From NCBI GenBank assembly GCA_022641835.1, contig CP048719.1, positions 496,001 through 560,000 on the forward strand: a stretch of 64,000 nucleotides of DNA, given 5' to 3'. Made by a program: the position numbers and the translations under genes. Position 1 is the first letter of the stretch; each line of letters begins with the position of its first letter. Below the pieces are notes generated by a model. The model was given only the letters and a program-made list of their open reading frames with translations, was not told where the DNA came from and ran no database searches. This DNA is from Petasospora fabianii. Its lineage: Eukaryota > Ascomycota > Saccharomycetes > Phaffomycetales > Wickerhamomycetaceae. Below are positions 28,757-39,536 of the stretch, piece after piece.

Positions 28757-31108
28757 CTACAGCTGACTCAAGACTGAGAACTGTTGCAATGGTTCCAGGG
28801 CCTTAGCTGCCTCCAAGATCTTTTGCTTCAAGCCATCGTTATCAATCTCGGATAGCTGCAACTTGGCAACAGCAGCGAGACCTTGAACACCTTCAAAAGT
28901 CTCAGTAGAGCAGTACTTATCGATAAACTCCTCAATTTTTTCGAAGTCGACGTCAAAGTTCTTCTCAATACCCTTTTCAGCCAACATCTTGGTGATACCA
29001 GCATCGGTCTTATACTTGAGCTCAAGGACATGGGCTGGGATGTAGACATAAGAATCGTTTGTCTGCTTTTTCAATCTAGCCAAGGCAGCAACGGCAAGGG
29101 CAATCTTTTTCAGTTTGAATTGCAGCTGGTATTGGATCTCATTAGTGATGATCTTGTCCTGGTCCTGTTTCCACAAGTGCTGGAAGAACAACTCGTCAAA
29201 CTTGGTTAAGTCCCCAATAAGGGTCTCACCAAACACATCGGAATCATCGGCATATGCAAGGACATTTGGCTTTTCAGCATCAAGTGCCTTTTGCTTAGCG
29301 GCTTTCTCCTTCTTGGCCTTCTTGAAATCTTTGTGAGTAATACCTTCTTCATCTTCAGCTGGGGCAGTAGCCTGTTCAGCGTCCAACTTGAAATAGATCT
29401 TAGCAGCACCTTCAACAGCACGACAGTAAACCGGAGAGGCAAACACCTTATCCTCCCACTTAAGCATGTCAACATATGCTCTAACAGTACCCTTTCTCAT
29501 ACAGAAAGTGTGGAAGTCAACCTGATCATGCCAGTACTCTTCAAACACTTTGACGATACCGTAGAATCTCTTCAATGCCAAACCGGCAAACTTGGTAGCT
29601 TCATCAGTATCACCCTTTGCAGAGGCCTCTTCATAGAGACGAGCGTAGGACTCGGCACTGTCAATGATGAACCAAGAGGCTTGCATCATGTGGAGATCTT
29701 TGACACCGTTGGCGGCGTTGTCATTCTTGGTGAATAATGAAACAACCTTGACAGCCTCCTCAATGTTATTGGCACGCATGTAATACTTGACACATTTGGA
29801 GTTAATAAATCTGTCCTGCAAGTCAATAAGACGCCCTTCATTCATGATTTCAGCAGCACCAGAAAGATCACCCAAGTGTTTGTAGATTCTAGCCTTGAGG
29901 ATATAGAGCTCGACAAGAGTTGGGGTGTGCTTCACAGCGGCCTCAATGAGGTCACGAGCCTTGTTCAGATTGGACAAGTGAAGGTAGTGCTGAGCAAGGA
30001 AGTAAGTGGTCCAGACCCAACAAAGTGGAGATACAGTTTTAGCTTCAGAAGCGTAAAAGTCTTCAACAATCTCCTCAATGATGGCAACCTTGGTAGAATC
30101 CTTGTACAATGGCTTAACGTTGGTGAAGGTTGCAGGGACACCTCTCTTGAGTTGAGAAAGGATGTAATCCTTTGCTCTCTCCTTGAACAAGTCACCAGTG
30201 GTGAAAGTCAATGGGATGTAGCGAGGTGGATCAGATCTTGGGTAGAATTTGACCAACTTGGCATACAACTGATCCCTGTACTTTTCAGACTTCTTAGTGG
30301 TACCCAATGCCTTCTCCAAGAGATGATAGTACTTAACATTGTCCGGGTTGCGCTTCAAGAGTTGACGATAAACTTTCTGAGCATCGTTCTTGCGGTCGAG
30401 CTTCATCAAGTAATCAGCCTCCATCTCCAATTCAGCGAGCTTATCGAATGTATCCAAGGTACCGAGATCCTTGAGGGCTCTCTCAACGTCTTGAGCACCA
30501 ATCATCTCATTCTTGTAAAGTTGCAACTCAGAGTGTTCGTACATTTCAGCCTCGGAGATCTTGTCCTTAGCGAGCTCTTCGAACTTGTGGAGAGTTCTCT
30601 CAGCAGCATTGTAATCACCGAAAAGGTGGTATGCAACGGCGAGTGAGGTCCAGTTGGCTCTAAATCCAAGAGCACTATTGAGGTACTGATGTCTAGAGTG
30701 GACAAGGGCTCTGTAGTCACGCTCCTGGGTCTCCATAGTGGACAAGTCTCTCCAGATGACGTTGTTTTGAGATCCATTATCGAGGGAAGCCTTGAAGAGT
30801 TTAGCGGCATCGGCGTATCTCAATTGGTTTCTTCTGAGGATACCGAGGATGTGGAAGACGAATGGGGAAGAGGAGTTTCTATCTTGGGCCTTCTTAACGT
30901 AGAGCTCCGACTCCTTTGGCTCCTTGAGGAAATAGAGGACTAATGCCTTCAAGGAAAGGGCCTCAACGTGGTTACCATTCTTCTTGAGCACCTGGTCACA
31001 GAGCTTCAATGACTTCTTGTACTGCTTCGACTCGTAGAGAGAAACGGCCTCACGGAAGAAACCGTCCTCCTTGTTCATCACAATTGGCTGGGCCTTACGT
31101 CTGGACAT
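28757..31108 (-). CDS. NAT1: NatA auxiliary subunit (N-terminal acetyltransferase)
   Basis: A 783-residue TPR-solenoid protein, the ribosome-anchoring partner of Ard1/Naa10 in the NatA complex, which acetylates N-termini exposed after methionine removal. Tetratricopeptide helices run from the N-terminus (AVSLYESKQYKKSLKLCDQVL, then HVEALSLKALVLYFLKEPKES) through about residue 550. A Lys-rich linker (KKAKKEKAAKQKAL, about 610-625) is typical of Nat1/NAA15, and the remaining C-terminus is helical. Length is somewhat under S. cerevisiae Nat1 (854). ATG at 31108. A 256-codon plus-strand ORF inside it is an antisense shadow. Confidence 0.94.
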   Translation of the reverse strand: MSRRKAQPIVMNKEDGFFREAVSLYESKQYKKSLKLCDQVLKKNGNHVEALSLKALVLYFLKEPKESELYVKKAQDRNSSSPFVFHILGILRRNQLRYADAAKLFKASLDNGSQNNVIWRDLSTMETQERDYRALVHSRHQYLNSALGFRANWTSLAVAYHLFGDYNAAERTLHKFEELAKDKISEAEMYEHSELQLYKNEMIGAQDVERALKDLGTLDTFDKLAELEMEADYLMKLDRKNDAQKVYRQLLKRNPDNVKYYHLLEKALGTTKKSEKYRDQLYAKLVKFYPRSDPPRYIPLTFTTGDLFKERAKDYILSQLKRGVPATFTNVKPLYKDSTKVAIIEEIVEDFYASEAKTVSPLCWVWTTYFLAQHYLHLSNLNKARDLIEAAVKHTPTLVELYILKARIYKHLGDLSGAAEIMNEGRLIDLQDRFINSKCVKYYMRANNIEEAVKVVSLFTKNDNAANGVKDLHMMQASWFIIDSAESYARLYEEASAKGDTDEATKFAGLALKRFYGIVKVFEEYWHDQVDFHTFCMRKGTVRAYVDMLKWEDKVFASPVYCRAVEGAAKIYFKLDAEQATAPAEDEEGITHKDFKKAKKEKAAKQKALDAEKPNVLAYADDSDVFGETLIGDLTKFDELFFQHLWKQDQDKIITNEIQYQLQFKLKKIALAVAALARLKKQTNDSYVYIPAHVLELKYKTDAGITKMLAEKGIEKNFDVDFEKIEEFIDKYCSTETFEGVQGLAAVAKLQLSEIDNDGLKQKILEAAKALEPLQQFSVLSQL

Positions 31109-31397
31109 TGTACCGACAGTTGTTGTGTACTAATAGGAATAGCCGTTATAAAGGAGAAACAGGAGTTTGGAAGTTGTCGTTTTGTCGACGTTGGATCGGA
31201 TGTTGCCCCATTGCAAATCGAGCAAGTTCGCGACCTTTCCCCCTTGTAAACTGTGCAGTAATAACCTATTATAACTTACAAAGTGTGTCGTTTGAGGAGA
31301 CTTGATGGTGGTTTACCTTATCAGCTGGTTGATTTAACTTAGTTGAAGTGTTACTTTACAGATTTCATTTGCAGCTGCTTCAAATAAACTTATCAGG

Positions 31398-33458
31398 ATG
31401 GCCGATGAGGAGCAGAATGCCAATGCGAGTGGAGAACCACCTGCATATGATAACCCCATGATACGAAAGAGGAGACTCCGAAGAAGGAAAGGTTCCACCA
31501 AATGGGTTTCCAAATATAAGAGGAAACGTATGGAGGAGGTAAGAGTTTCAAAACAAGCATCTGATGATAAGTCGTCCGAGTCTGAGCATGAAGCTGTTGA
31601 AGGAACACCATTGATGAATCTTGAACAGTTCATTGAGAGGATACCCTATGAACTTATAATTCTCATTGTGGAAAACCTTACACTTCTCGACTACAGACTA
31701 TATCGTCTTTTGAGATTACATCCAAAGTTCCAACCGGTCATTGATTCTCGGTTCTATGTCATGAAATATGATAAGTACACACCAAAGTACTATCTTGCTC
31801 CTGTCGGGTCAGGCCAAGCGTTGTTTGCAGACAAGGCTGAATTCATTAACAATGCCGAATGGTTGATTGAGTCCAATAAGGTGAATCCAGAGCAGGTGAC
31901 GATATACACGGAACTCAGTGATGTGGTTCATACAGGACTTTATTATCGGCATGAATATGGCGATGAGTTTGCTAAATCATTGTGCAAATGGGCGTATGAC
32001 AAGGGTCTAAAGCTCTCAATCATGATGCCCGAGACATCTTTTACAAATGCTGTCAAGTCCATGGTGAAAGATTCTAGGAGGAAAGGATCTGTTGAGACGA
32101 TTGTAAGGCATAGAGAGGATGAGATTCTTATGCTTGCATCGATTGATAAATATGGTATTACGACAAAGTTGTTGAGTATGAATAGTGTTGTCCACGTGAG
32201 ATATGGTGCTTCTTATGAGCAGTTTGAGAAGTTTCTCTCTGGTGAAAGAGTGTATTGGAGGCATACACTAAAGAATATGGATAACTTAGTGGTATACGTT
32301 GAGAAGAATCCTCCACTGACCAAGATCCTAAAAAGTTCAGGGTTGAAACACTTGAAAAAACTGGACTTGAGAGGAGAGAAAAAGGAACTTTCAGTCCTAA
32401 GACTTACATTAATTGATGTTGATCTTCCTGTTTTAGAGCAATTGGAACTCTCAGGTGCCAACATTAAAACGATGCGTGGTAACAATTGGCCAAGACTCGA
32501 ACAGTTATTCATTGAAGATGCACTTTTACCACTGGTGAACATATATCATGGCAATTTTGAACCTCGAAAGCCACTTGGGTTGGTATTTGCAGACAATTAT
32601 GTTCCATCATTGAAGAAACTGTACATTTCAGCTGATCAGTTGAATGTTTTCACGATTAAAGGTTCACTACCAAGACTTGAGAGGCTACGTCTTGAACTTA
32701 GACAACTAGCCATCTATGGGAACTCAATTCCATTTATTGAGACCGTGTCGCATTGTAAAGATGTATCCTTGATGAATAGAACTGGTGCAATGGACCCAGA
32801 GCTTCTTGATGAGTACATCAAATTGTTACGCAACCCAGTGGGGATTGAGACTTTGAGCATTAGTGGAGACAATGTTGGAAAGACTAATGCAACAAACATG
32901 AAGGTCTGGCTCCCAAGGCTTCAAAGCATCAATTTCCCTAAGCTAAAGACTCTTAGGCTATACAATGTCAAAGTTGATACTATTGAACCATTCCGCACAC
33001 CAAGACTTGAAACACTTGTACTTATGGCACGTAAGGGTCAACTTCCACAAGTTGTTGTGATTAGAGAATATCCCATGATCTCGCAGATCATAACGCACGA
33101 GCAGACAGATTATAGCTCATACAGGGAAGTGTTTACTTTCCATTTTGATCGTAAGAGTGATGAATCAGAACCAAGACATTACGTACCCAAGTTTGCCCCA
33201 GATGTTCGTGTACTAAACCATACGAGGTATGGCAACCATGACGAAGGGATGCCACCGGGTCACATCAGTGTTCGAGTGTATGATGGGGCAAAGGCATTAA
33301 AAGTGAGTGGTATGATCAAACTAGCGTATCATGAGAGTTGGGTTGAAAAGAAAGAACTGGTTGTAGATCCTTCTGTCATTGATAGACGTGGGGAGAAACG
33401 AATTGTAAGATTTGGTGGCCATAGAGGTGGATTCGATCGCTTTCAAGATAATTGGTAG
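31398..33458 (+). CDS. F-box/leucine-rich-repeat protein
   Basis: A 686-residue protein. A basic N-terminus (KRRLRRRKGS and KYKRKRMEEV, about 24-47) is followed by an F-box-like segment (about 75-118: ERIPYELIILIVENLTLLDY). Leucine-rich repeats of irregular length come next (about 300-560; KHLKKLDLRG, LEQLELSGANI, LERLRLEL, LKTLRLYNV, LETLVLMA). This is the layout of SCF substrate receptors, where the F-box binds Skp1 and the repeats bind the target. I do not recognise the orthologue. Lineage-expanded families of such proteins are common in yeasts. It is divergent from NAT1 with 289 bp between starts. Confidence 0.7.
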   Translation: MADEEQNANASGEPPAYDNPMIRKRRLRRRKGSTKWVSKYKRKRMEEVRVSKQASDDKSSESEHEAVEGTPLMNLEQFIERIPYELIILIVENLTLLDYRLYRLLRLHPKFQPVIDSRFYVMKYDKYTPKYYLAPVGSGQALFADKAEFINNAEWLIESNKVNPEQVTIYTELSDVVHTGLYYRHEYGDEFAKSLCKWAYDKGLKLSIMMPETSFTNAVKSMVKDSRRKGSVETIVRHREDEILMLASIDKYGITTKLLSMNSVVHVRYGASYEQFEKFLSGERVYWRHTLKNMDNLVVYVEKNPPLTKILKSSGLKHLKKLDLRGEKKELSVLRLTLIDVDLPVLEQLELSGANIKTMRGNNWPRLEQLFIEDALLPLVNIYHGNFEPRKPLGLVFADNYVPSLKKLYISADQLNVFTIKGSLPRLERLRLELRQLAIYGNSIPFIETVSHCKDVSLMNRTGAMDPELLDEYIKLLRNPVGIETLSISGDNVGKTNATNMKVWLPRLQSINFPKLKTLRLYNVKVDTIEPFRTPRLETLVLMARKGQLPQVVVIREYPMISQIITHEQTDYSSYREVFTFHFDRKSDESEPRHYVPKFAPDVRVLNHTRYGNHDEGMPPGHISVRVYDGAKALKVSGMIKLAYHESWVEKKELVVDPSVIDRRGEKRIVRFGGHRGGFDRFQDNW

Positions 33459-33845
33459 AGCTCTACTCCTTTACCCCATGATCTATAATGAATGAGAATG
33501 ACTAATGAAGAGATGATTAAATAGACTAGATACCAAACGGTGTAGATAAGTTTGCTTAATAACAGTCTCGAAAAGAAGCGCGGGTCCGGGGGCCCGAGAT
33601 TGGAAAAATGTATGAATCATCATCAGTTGGCACCTTTTGCCTTATGGAATGGACATAAGTGGCACATCAAATCTCTTATTAGCCTCATCACTGGTGTCTT
33701 CGTTTCAGCCACACAACAACATAATCTTGGAGTCGGAAAAACACAGAAGAGAACAGTCATCGCAGCTCATCGCACGGCACAGAGACACAGAGACACAGAG
33801 ACATATACAGATCTAGAGACAGAAACAGAAACAACAAACTACAGC
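33459..33845. other. POS5 upstream region
   Basis: 387 bases between the F-box gene and POS5. The POS5 frame stays open back to 33552, but without a plausible ATG close to conserved sequence. Tandem AGACACAG units occupy about 33778-33803, about 45 bases before the start. Confidence 0.5.
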
Positions 33846-35078
33846 ATGCTGATTCATAGATTGCCTCTGCTGCGCCCGATGGTACTCAGTAGCCAGTGCA
33901 CACGTCTATTCTCATCTTCTAGACAGTGTCGCTTCTCAGAACCTCCCGTGTCCAATAACAAATATGTATCAATCCGCTCGTGTGAGTCTCTCCGCACAGG
34001 TTTACAACCAGACTACATCCGAGTATCTAATTCTAAGCTTCAGAATCTCGTGTGGCCACAGCCAATGCAGAATATCCTCGTGATGAAGAAGCCTTGGGCA
34101 CGGGTCCCACGTGATAATATGGTTTCCTTCATCAGTTTCATCCATGACCATTATCCAGAGCTCAACGTGATGGTGACTAAGGACGTTGCAGAGGAGATAT
34201 CACAAGATTTTAAGAGTTATCCACAACAGACAAAATCATCACCACATATCCTTTACACTGGAGACACATCGGAGATTGTATCAAAGACAGATTTGCTTGT
34301 GACATTAGGTGGTGATGGTACTATCTTGAGAGCAGTATCGTTATTCTCTAATGTTGCTGTACCACCAGTGTTATCCTTTTCACTTGGAACATTAGGATTT
34401 TTACTACCGTTTGACTTCCAACATCATAAGGAGGCATTTGACAACGTTTATAACTCTACTGCTAAAGTCTTACATCGTGCAAGACTTGAATGTCATATGA
34501 TTAGAGCACAATCGGAGAAGAAAGAAACACCAAAGATGATTCATGCTATGAATGATATCGTTTTACATCGTGGTGATACACCAAACTTAACTACACTTGA
34601 TATTTGGGTTGATGGTCAGTTCTTAACACGTACCACTGCAGATGGTGTTTGTTTGGCAACACCTACTGGTTCCACGGCATATTCACTCAGTTCTGGTGGA
34701 AGTATTGTTAACCCACTTGTCCCAGCTATACTCATTTCACCAATTTGTCCACGCTCTTTAAGTTTCAGACCATTAATCATACCATTGACATCACATATCA
34801 AGATTAAAGTTGTTAAGAAGCCAATAGGTGATAATAACGTTCGTCTGTCAGTTGATGGTGTACCACAAGATGATCTCAAAGTTGATGATGAGATCCATAT
34901 AGTTAATGAAGTGGGTACAATCTTTGTTAAGAACAACAAATTCCCCTATGAAAAACCTGAGAGAACAAGCAAATACTCAGGAATCCATTGTGTTGCTCGT
35001 ACAGAGAGTGATTGGGTACGTGGTATAAATGAACTTCTTGGTTTCAACTCAAGTTTTAAGAATCAAACCAAGCATTAG
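33846..35078 (+). CDS. POS5: mitochondrial NADH kinase
   Basis: A 411-residue NAD(H) kinase. Pos5 makes NADPH in the mitochondrial matrix by phosphorylating NADH, for redox defence and Fe-S/arginine synthesis. The start at 33846 gives a presequence without acids (MLIHRLPLLRPM, then SSQCTRLFSSSRQCR) and a length matching S. cerevisiae Pos5 (414). The catalytic LGGDGTILRA lies at about 153-162, the NAD-binding ATPTGSTAYSLSSGGSIV at about 270-287 and LSVDGVPQDDL at about 338. The ORF stays open for 98 codons upstream, but that part is low complexity and includes no family sequence. Confidence 0.92.
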   Translation: MLIHRLPLLRPMVLSSQCTRLFSSSRQCRFSEPPVSNNKYVSIRSCESLRTGLQPDYIRVSNSKLQNLVWPQPMQNILVMKKPWARVPRDNMVSFISFIHDHYPELNVMVTKDVAEEISQDFKSYPQQTKSSPHILYTGDTSEIVSKTDLLVTLGGDGTILRAVSLFSNVAVPPVLSFSLGTLGFLLPFDFQHHKEAFDNVYNSTAKVLHRARLECHMIRAQSEKKETPKMIHAMNDIVLHRGDTPNLTTLDIWVDGQFLTRTTADGVCLATPTGSTAYSLSSGGSIVNPLVPAILISPICPRSLSFRPLIIPLTSHIKIKVVKKPIGDNNVRLSVDGVPQDDLKVDDEIHIVNEVGTIFVKNNKFPYEKPERTSKYSGIHCVARTESDWVRGINELLGFNSSFKNQTKH

Positions 35079-35631
35079 GATACTACAATACTACAATTGT
35101 TATGTCAGATGAACACTTTAGAAAGAGAAAAACACATAGTATGTAATGAATGTTCCGTCAATCCTTGCACCACCCCTCATTCGGGCTCACGAAGGAGGTC
35201 CCTTAGCATCAGACAAAGCTAACACAGATGGGGTGCTGCACCCAAGATTGGCTGATTCAATCTCCAGTCCATCCTCAAACACTAGTCTTCCCTCCTAAGA
35301 AGGAAGCCCAGGACAACAAATATCGCGCTCGTCATGGGTCGAACTCAAAGGTCCAACCTCCAGGAGATGCTGTAACTGTCGTAGGAATGGCTGTGAAAAA
35401 TGCGTTAAAGAAGAGAAAGGAAGAGTATATAAGAGACGAAGATGAAAAGTTTTTTTTTTTTTTTTTTTATATCGTGTTTCGCGAAAATGGGCGTGTGGCC
35501 CGTACCATCCATACAGATTTAAGGGCAACTTCGCCTTTCGCGTTGAGTGGAGGACATTAGTTGTTTAATGTTTCATTAGAGAGAGATAAAGAGATAAAGA
35601 GATAAAGAGAAAAGTCTTTACTATAATTACA
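35079..35631. other. intergenic with T-tract, MMS2 promoter
   Basis: 553 bases holding a T-tract of about 20 (35450-35469), which splits an otherwise meaningless 110-codon ORF, and a GAGATAAA triplication just before MMS2. No gene is called. Confidence 0.5.
35583..35606. repeat. three tandem GAGATAAA units
   Basis: Three perfect 8-base units end 26 bases before the MMS2 ATG. Each contains a GATAA core, the target class of GATA factors. They may be leader sequence rather than a regulatory site. Confidence 0.7.
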
Positions 35632-36181
35632 ATGTCAAAGATGTGAGTTGGTCATTGAGTTTGAAATTGCGTTGCTGTGGTGTTGTATCGGTGTCGTCTG
35701 ACGTCCGGATACATAACGACTTCCATTATGGCCTCTTGTCCCCCTTGATCTCGAAATACTAACAACAATTGATAGTCCAAGAAGTTTTAGACTACTTGAA
35801 GAGCTCGAGAAAGGTGAGAAGGGTTCAGGTCCAGACTATTGTTCCTATGGTCTTGTCGATTCGGGCGATGCAACTTTAACACATTGGAATGGTACTATCC
35901 TTGGTCCTCCACATTCGGCACACGAGAACAGAATCTATATGCTTTCTATTGAATGTGGACCTGAATACCCTGAGAAACCACCACATGTTCGTTTCATCTC
36001 ACGAGTTAATGTTCCCTGTGTTAAAAGCAATGGTGAAATTGATTCATCTAAGTTTGCAACATTGGGCAATTGGAAGAGAAGTTACACCATTGAGCATGTC
36101 CTTGTTGAGTTGAGAAAGGAGATGGCTGCTCCACAGAACAAAAAACTTCAACAACCAGCTGAAGGTTCTACGTATGAGTGA
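35632..36181 (+). CDS. MMS2: ubiquitin-conjugating enzyme variant Mms2, spliced
   Basis: Exon 1 is 35632-35642 (ATGTCAAAGAT) and exon 2 is 35776-36181. The spliced protein has 138 residues starting MSKIPRSFRLLEELEKGEKG, nearly the same as S. cerevisiae Mms2 (137 residues, also with an intron after the first codons). As a UEV it lacks the catalytic cysteine. It pairs with Ubc13 to build Lys63-linked ubiquitin chains on PCNA for error-free DNA damage tolerance. HWNGTILGPPHSAHENRIY, then ECGPEYPEKPP, and the terminal LRKEMAAPQNKKLQQP mark the UBC fold. The whole N-terminal third is missed unless the intron is recognised. Confidence 0.95.
35643..35775 (+). other. MMS2 intron
   Basis: 133 bases, donor GTGAGT, perfect yeast branch site TACTAAC at 35757-35763 and acceptor GATAG. 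Phase 2 joining gives ATT (Ile) and the conserved MSKIPRSF start. Confidence 0.93.
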
Positions 36182-36285
36182 TGTCTTTCTTTTTATAACG
36201 ATGATTTCTGTCTCTCCTTTGACTCTGAGAAATACACAGTATTAGTTCTATCAGATGAGTATATTAGCTCTATAAATAACAGGTA

Positions 36286-37542
36286 TTAGCAAAAATGTGC
36301 AGCAATCTCCTTCAAGGAGGTACTAGTATTAACATGATCAGCACCGATATTGACAGATGCAATCTCAGCTAATCTATGAGCAAAGTTTTGTTGAGCACAT
36401 TTCCATGCAAGGATGTCCCTTGCGACTCTTCTAATATGAGTCTTTTCTTCATCAAGTTTTGTGAAATAATTAGGGAATTTGGCTCTGACAGTTTTGTCAT
36501 TTTCATCAGGGATAGAATAGAGAATGTCATAGAGCATATCAGTGATTTTGTTTTCAATCTTGGTATCAACAAGAGAGAACATGGCAAGATGACGGAACAA
36601 TTCATCATATTGTGATCCTGATATCTTATTAGCTTGATCAAGAAGTCTCAGTGCGTTTTGTTGTTTGTGTGTCTTGAGAAGAATCTTAGTAACTGTGATC
36701 CTTAACAGCATCTGATGTGGAATGGTAGGTTCAGCTTCGTAGTTACCTTCAGACTCTTCGATGAATCGAATAGCCGAGAGTGGATTAAGATCTGTTAAGG
36801 ACTCTATAAAGAGTAATTGTGTATCGGCATCCATGTTCATGATTGGCACTTTCAGTGCCCTGATAGTAGATATCACAGAGCACGCTGATGGTTTGCAAGA
36901 TTGTGAATCAATATAGGACTTCATACTTTCAACATCAACCGTAGATGATATTTCGAATTCATCATGATATGGTACAATATTGGATAGTTTAATGAAATAT
37001 GCAAGGAACCCCTGTGGTAATGAAGAGTAATCATTAGCGTTTAAGTATCCCAATGATCTGAAAATGTCAAAACGATCAATGAAGTAAATGGCATTTGTGA
37101 GATCATATAGTGGTTTCGGTATCCTTAGCATGATTGTACTATGATCAACATGATTGATATCATTCCCACCACAGGCAAACTTCTCTGCAGCTTCAAATGA
37201 GAAATCCTTTAAAAGGTAATATATCACAGCATCAATACCGACTTGAGGAACATCATTAGCACTTAACTGTGTCAAGAACTTTTCCAACTTTTCTTCATTC
37301 TCCGGTGGGAATTGTGAGTATACTTTAAGTGCAGAGGCTCCTAACACATCCATAACAAACCTATCAAAGAGTAAATATCCAGAGTTTCTTAATTTTTTCC
37401 CCACAACATCTGAACGAACAGATTTTAATACCGAGTAAAGTGATTGATGCGTATTCTCAATGTGTAAGTTGGGCACGCAGAGACGTGGAAGATCACGAAT
37501 CTCACGTGAATAAGGGAATGTGAGTCCAGCAAAGTGTTCCAT
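36286..37542 (-). CDS. ELYS-like nuclear pore protein (putative)
   Basis: A 418-residue, mainly alpha-helical protein. The segment at about 55-165 reads LFDRFVMDVLGASALKVYSQ, then FPPENEEKLEKFL, AVIYYLLKDF and HSTIMLRIPKPLYDLTNAIYFI. It follows the pattern of the fungal ELYS-like domain (hydrophobic helices, a YPP-type turn, a conserved LDxG/LxxP stretch), as in S. pombe Ely5. Such proteins join the Nup107/Nup84 Y-complex of the nuclear pore. S. cerevisiae has no clear ELYS, so retention here is informative about the lineage. I infer this from pattern, not alignment; another helical scaffold is possible. ATG at 37542. It lies 104 bp downstream of the MMS2 stop, converging. Confidence 0.55.
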   Translation of the reverse strand: MEHFAGLTFPYSREIRDLPRLCVPNLHIENTHQSLYSVLKSVRSDVVGKKLRNSGYLLFDRFVMDVLGASALKVYSQFPPENEEKLEKFLTQLSANDVPQVGIDAVIYYLLKDFSFEAAEKFACGGNDINHVDHSTIMLRIPKPLYDLTNAIYFIDRFDIFRSLGYLNANDYSSLPQGFLAYFIKLSNIVPYHDEFEISSTVDVESMKSYIDSQSCKPSACSVISTIRALKVPIMNMDADTQLLFIESLTDLNPLSAIRFIEESEGNYEAEPTIPHQMLLRITVTKILLKTHKQQNALRLLDQANKISGSQYDELFRHLAMFSLVDTKIENKITDMLYDILYSIPDENDKTVRAKFPNYFTKLDEEKTHIRRVARDILAWKCAQQNFAHRLAEIASVNIGADHVNTSTSLKEIAAHFC

Positions 37543-39399
<1,857 letters not shown>

Positions 39400-39536
39400 C
39401 CTCATTATTTGCCCCAAAAGGAGTAAATAAATGTTTAGAATTGCATTTCACAAAAATCTATTTGCTACTATAACATATGTAATCATAAGCGACATTAAAT
39501 CAAATTATAAGGAAAGAAGTCATGGCCAGCATGACT

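Noticed and set aside
29876-30646. 256-codon plus-strand ORF.
   Set aside because: It lies wholly antisense inside NAT1 and has no domain. It is a shadow of the real gene.
35228-35560. 110-codon plus ORF upstream of MMS2.
   Set aside because: Low-quality composition interrupted by a T-tract coding for phenylalanines; no motif; lies in promoter DNA.
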